Source: Laspinema sp. D2d | Lineage (GTDB): Bacteria; Cyanobacteriota; Cyanobacteriia; Cyanobacteriales; Laspinemataceae | Length of the DNA stretch: 42,048 bases | Reading direction: 5' to 3' | Assembly (NCBI RefSeq): GCF_025370755.1 | Contig: NZ_JAMXFC010000047.1 | Span: 1-42,048, forward strand | Shown: piece by piece, positions 42,031 through 42,048 of the stretch | Layout of the letters: each line of letters starts with the position of its first letter | How positions within the stretch are numbered: the first letter of the stretch is position 1 | Position numbers and translations under genes: made by a program | Notes under the pieces: generated by a model | What the model saw: the letters and a program-made list of their open reading frames with translations, nothing else | Database searches by the model: none | What the model was told of the DNA's origin: nothing

Positions 42031-42048
42031 TCAAAGTCATGACTTCAG

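Overview
The window reads as chromosomal DNA of a filamentous, oscillatorian-type cyanobacterium. The palindrome GCGATCGC (HIP1) and its core are scattered throughout. The gene content includes chlM (Mg-protoporphyrin methyltransferase), a cyanobacterial-type RNA polymerase omega subunit, the small cyanobacterial DUF1818 protein, an NtcA-type site before an ammonium transporter, and a very long PAS-rich histidine kinase. The genus cannot be fixed from sequence alone; purine-rich 9-bp minisatellites fit large-genome Oscillatoria-like lineages (inference).

Layout. 1-1224: insertion-sequence debris, namely the 3' part of an IS630-type transposase, an ISL3-type transposase N-terminal fragment and a gene-free stretch. 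1225-3805: a compact two-gene unit, a double winged-helix-like protein followed by a protein joining a P-loop ATPase, a PD-(D/E)XK nuclease-like domain and helix-hairpin-helix (HhH) motifs. This is the best candidate for an undescribed system. 3961-7275: a perfect-palindrome terminator, miaB, an orphan methyltransferase and an MscS channel. 7295-9757: a NACHT NTPase with a cyanobacterial NCH2-like C-terminus. 9952-12260: ispH and an SGNH hydrolase, separated by two opposed 9-bp repeat arrays. 12407-14338: amt with a clear terminator and an upstream NtcA-like site.

14463-19319: purE, divergent from nagA, mgsA, chlM, two tandem paralogous small membrane proteins and a DUF423 protein. 19575-26805: a large PEP-CTERM/VIT/vWA membrane protein, an UbiB-type kinase-like protein, a separate type II mannose-6-phosphate isomerase cupin and mannose-1-phosphate guanylyltransferase, and an unknown gene. 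27232-33290: a zinc-ribbon protein, an overlapping response regulator/multi-PAS histidine kinase pair, and a gene-free but strongly structured segment that looks like a noncoding RNA on the minus strand. 33880-38205: LytR-CpsA-Psr protein, a tiny membrane peptide, a second SGNH hydrolase, rpoZ, a cyanobacterial secreted protein, a DUF1818 protein and tRNA-Pro(GGG). 38329-42048: small hypothetical genes, long gene-poor gaps, a TPR protein, and another 9-bp repeat array at the right edge.

Most genes are single transcription units or pairs. Apparent functional groupings are the kinase/regulator pair, the GDP-mannose genes, and the winged-helix/ATPase-nuclease pair. Start codons were moved inward wherever an ATG with a better ribosome binding site or family-consistent length was visible.
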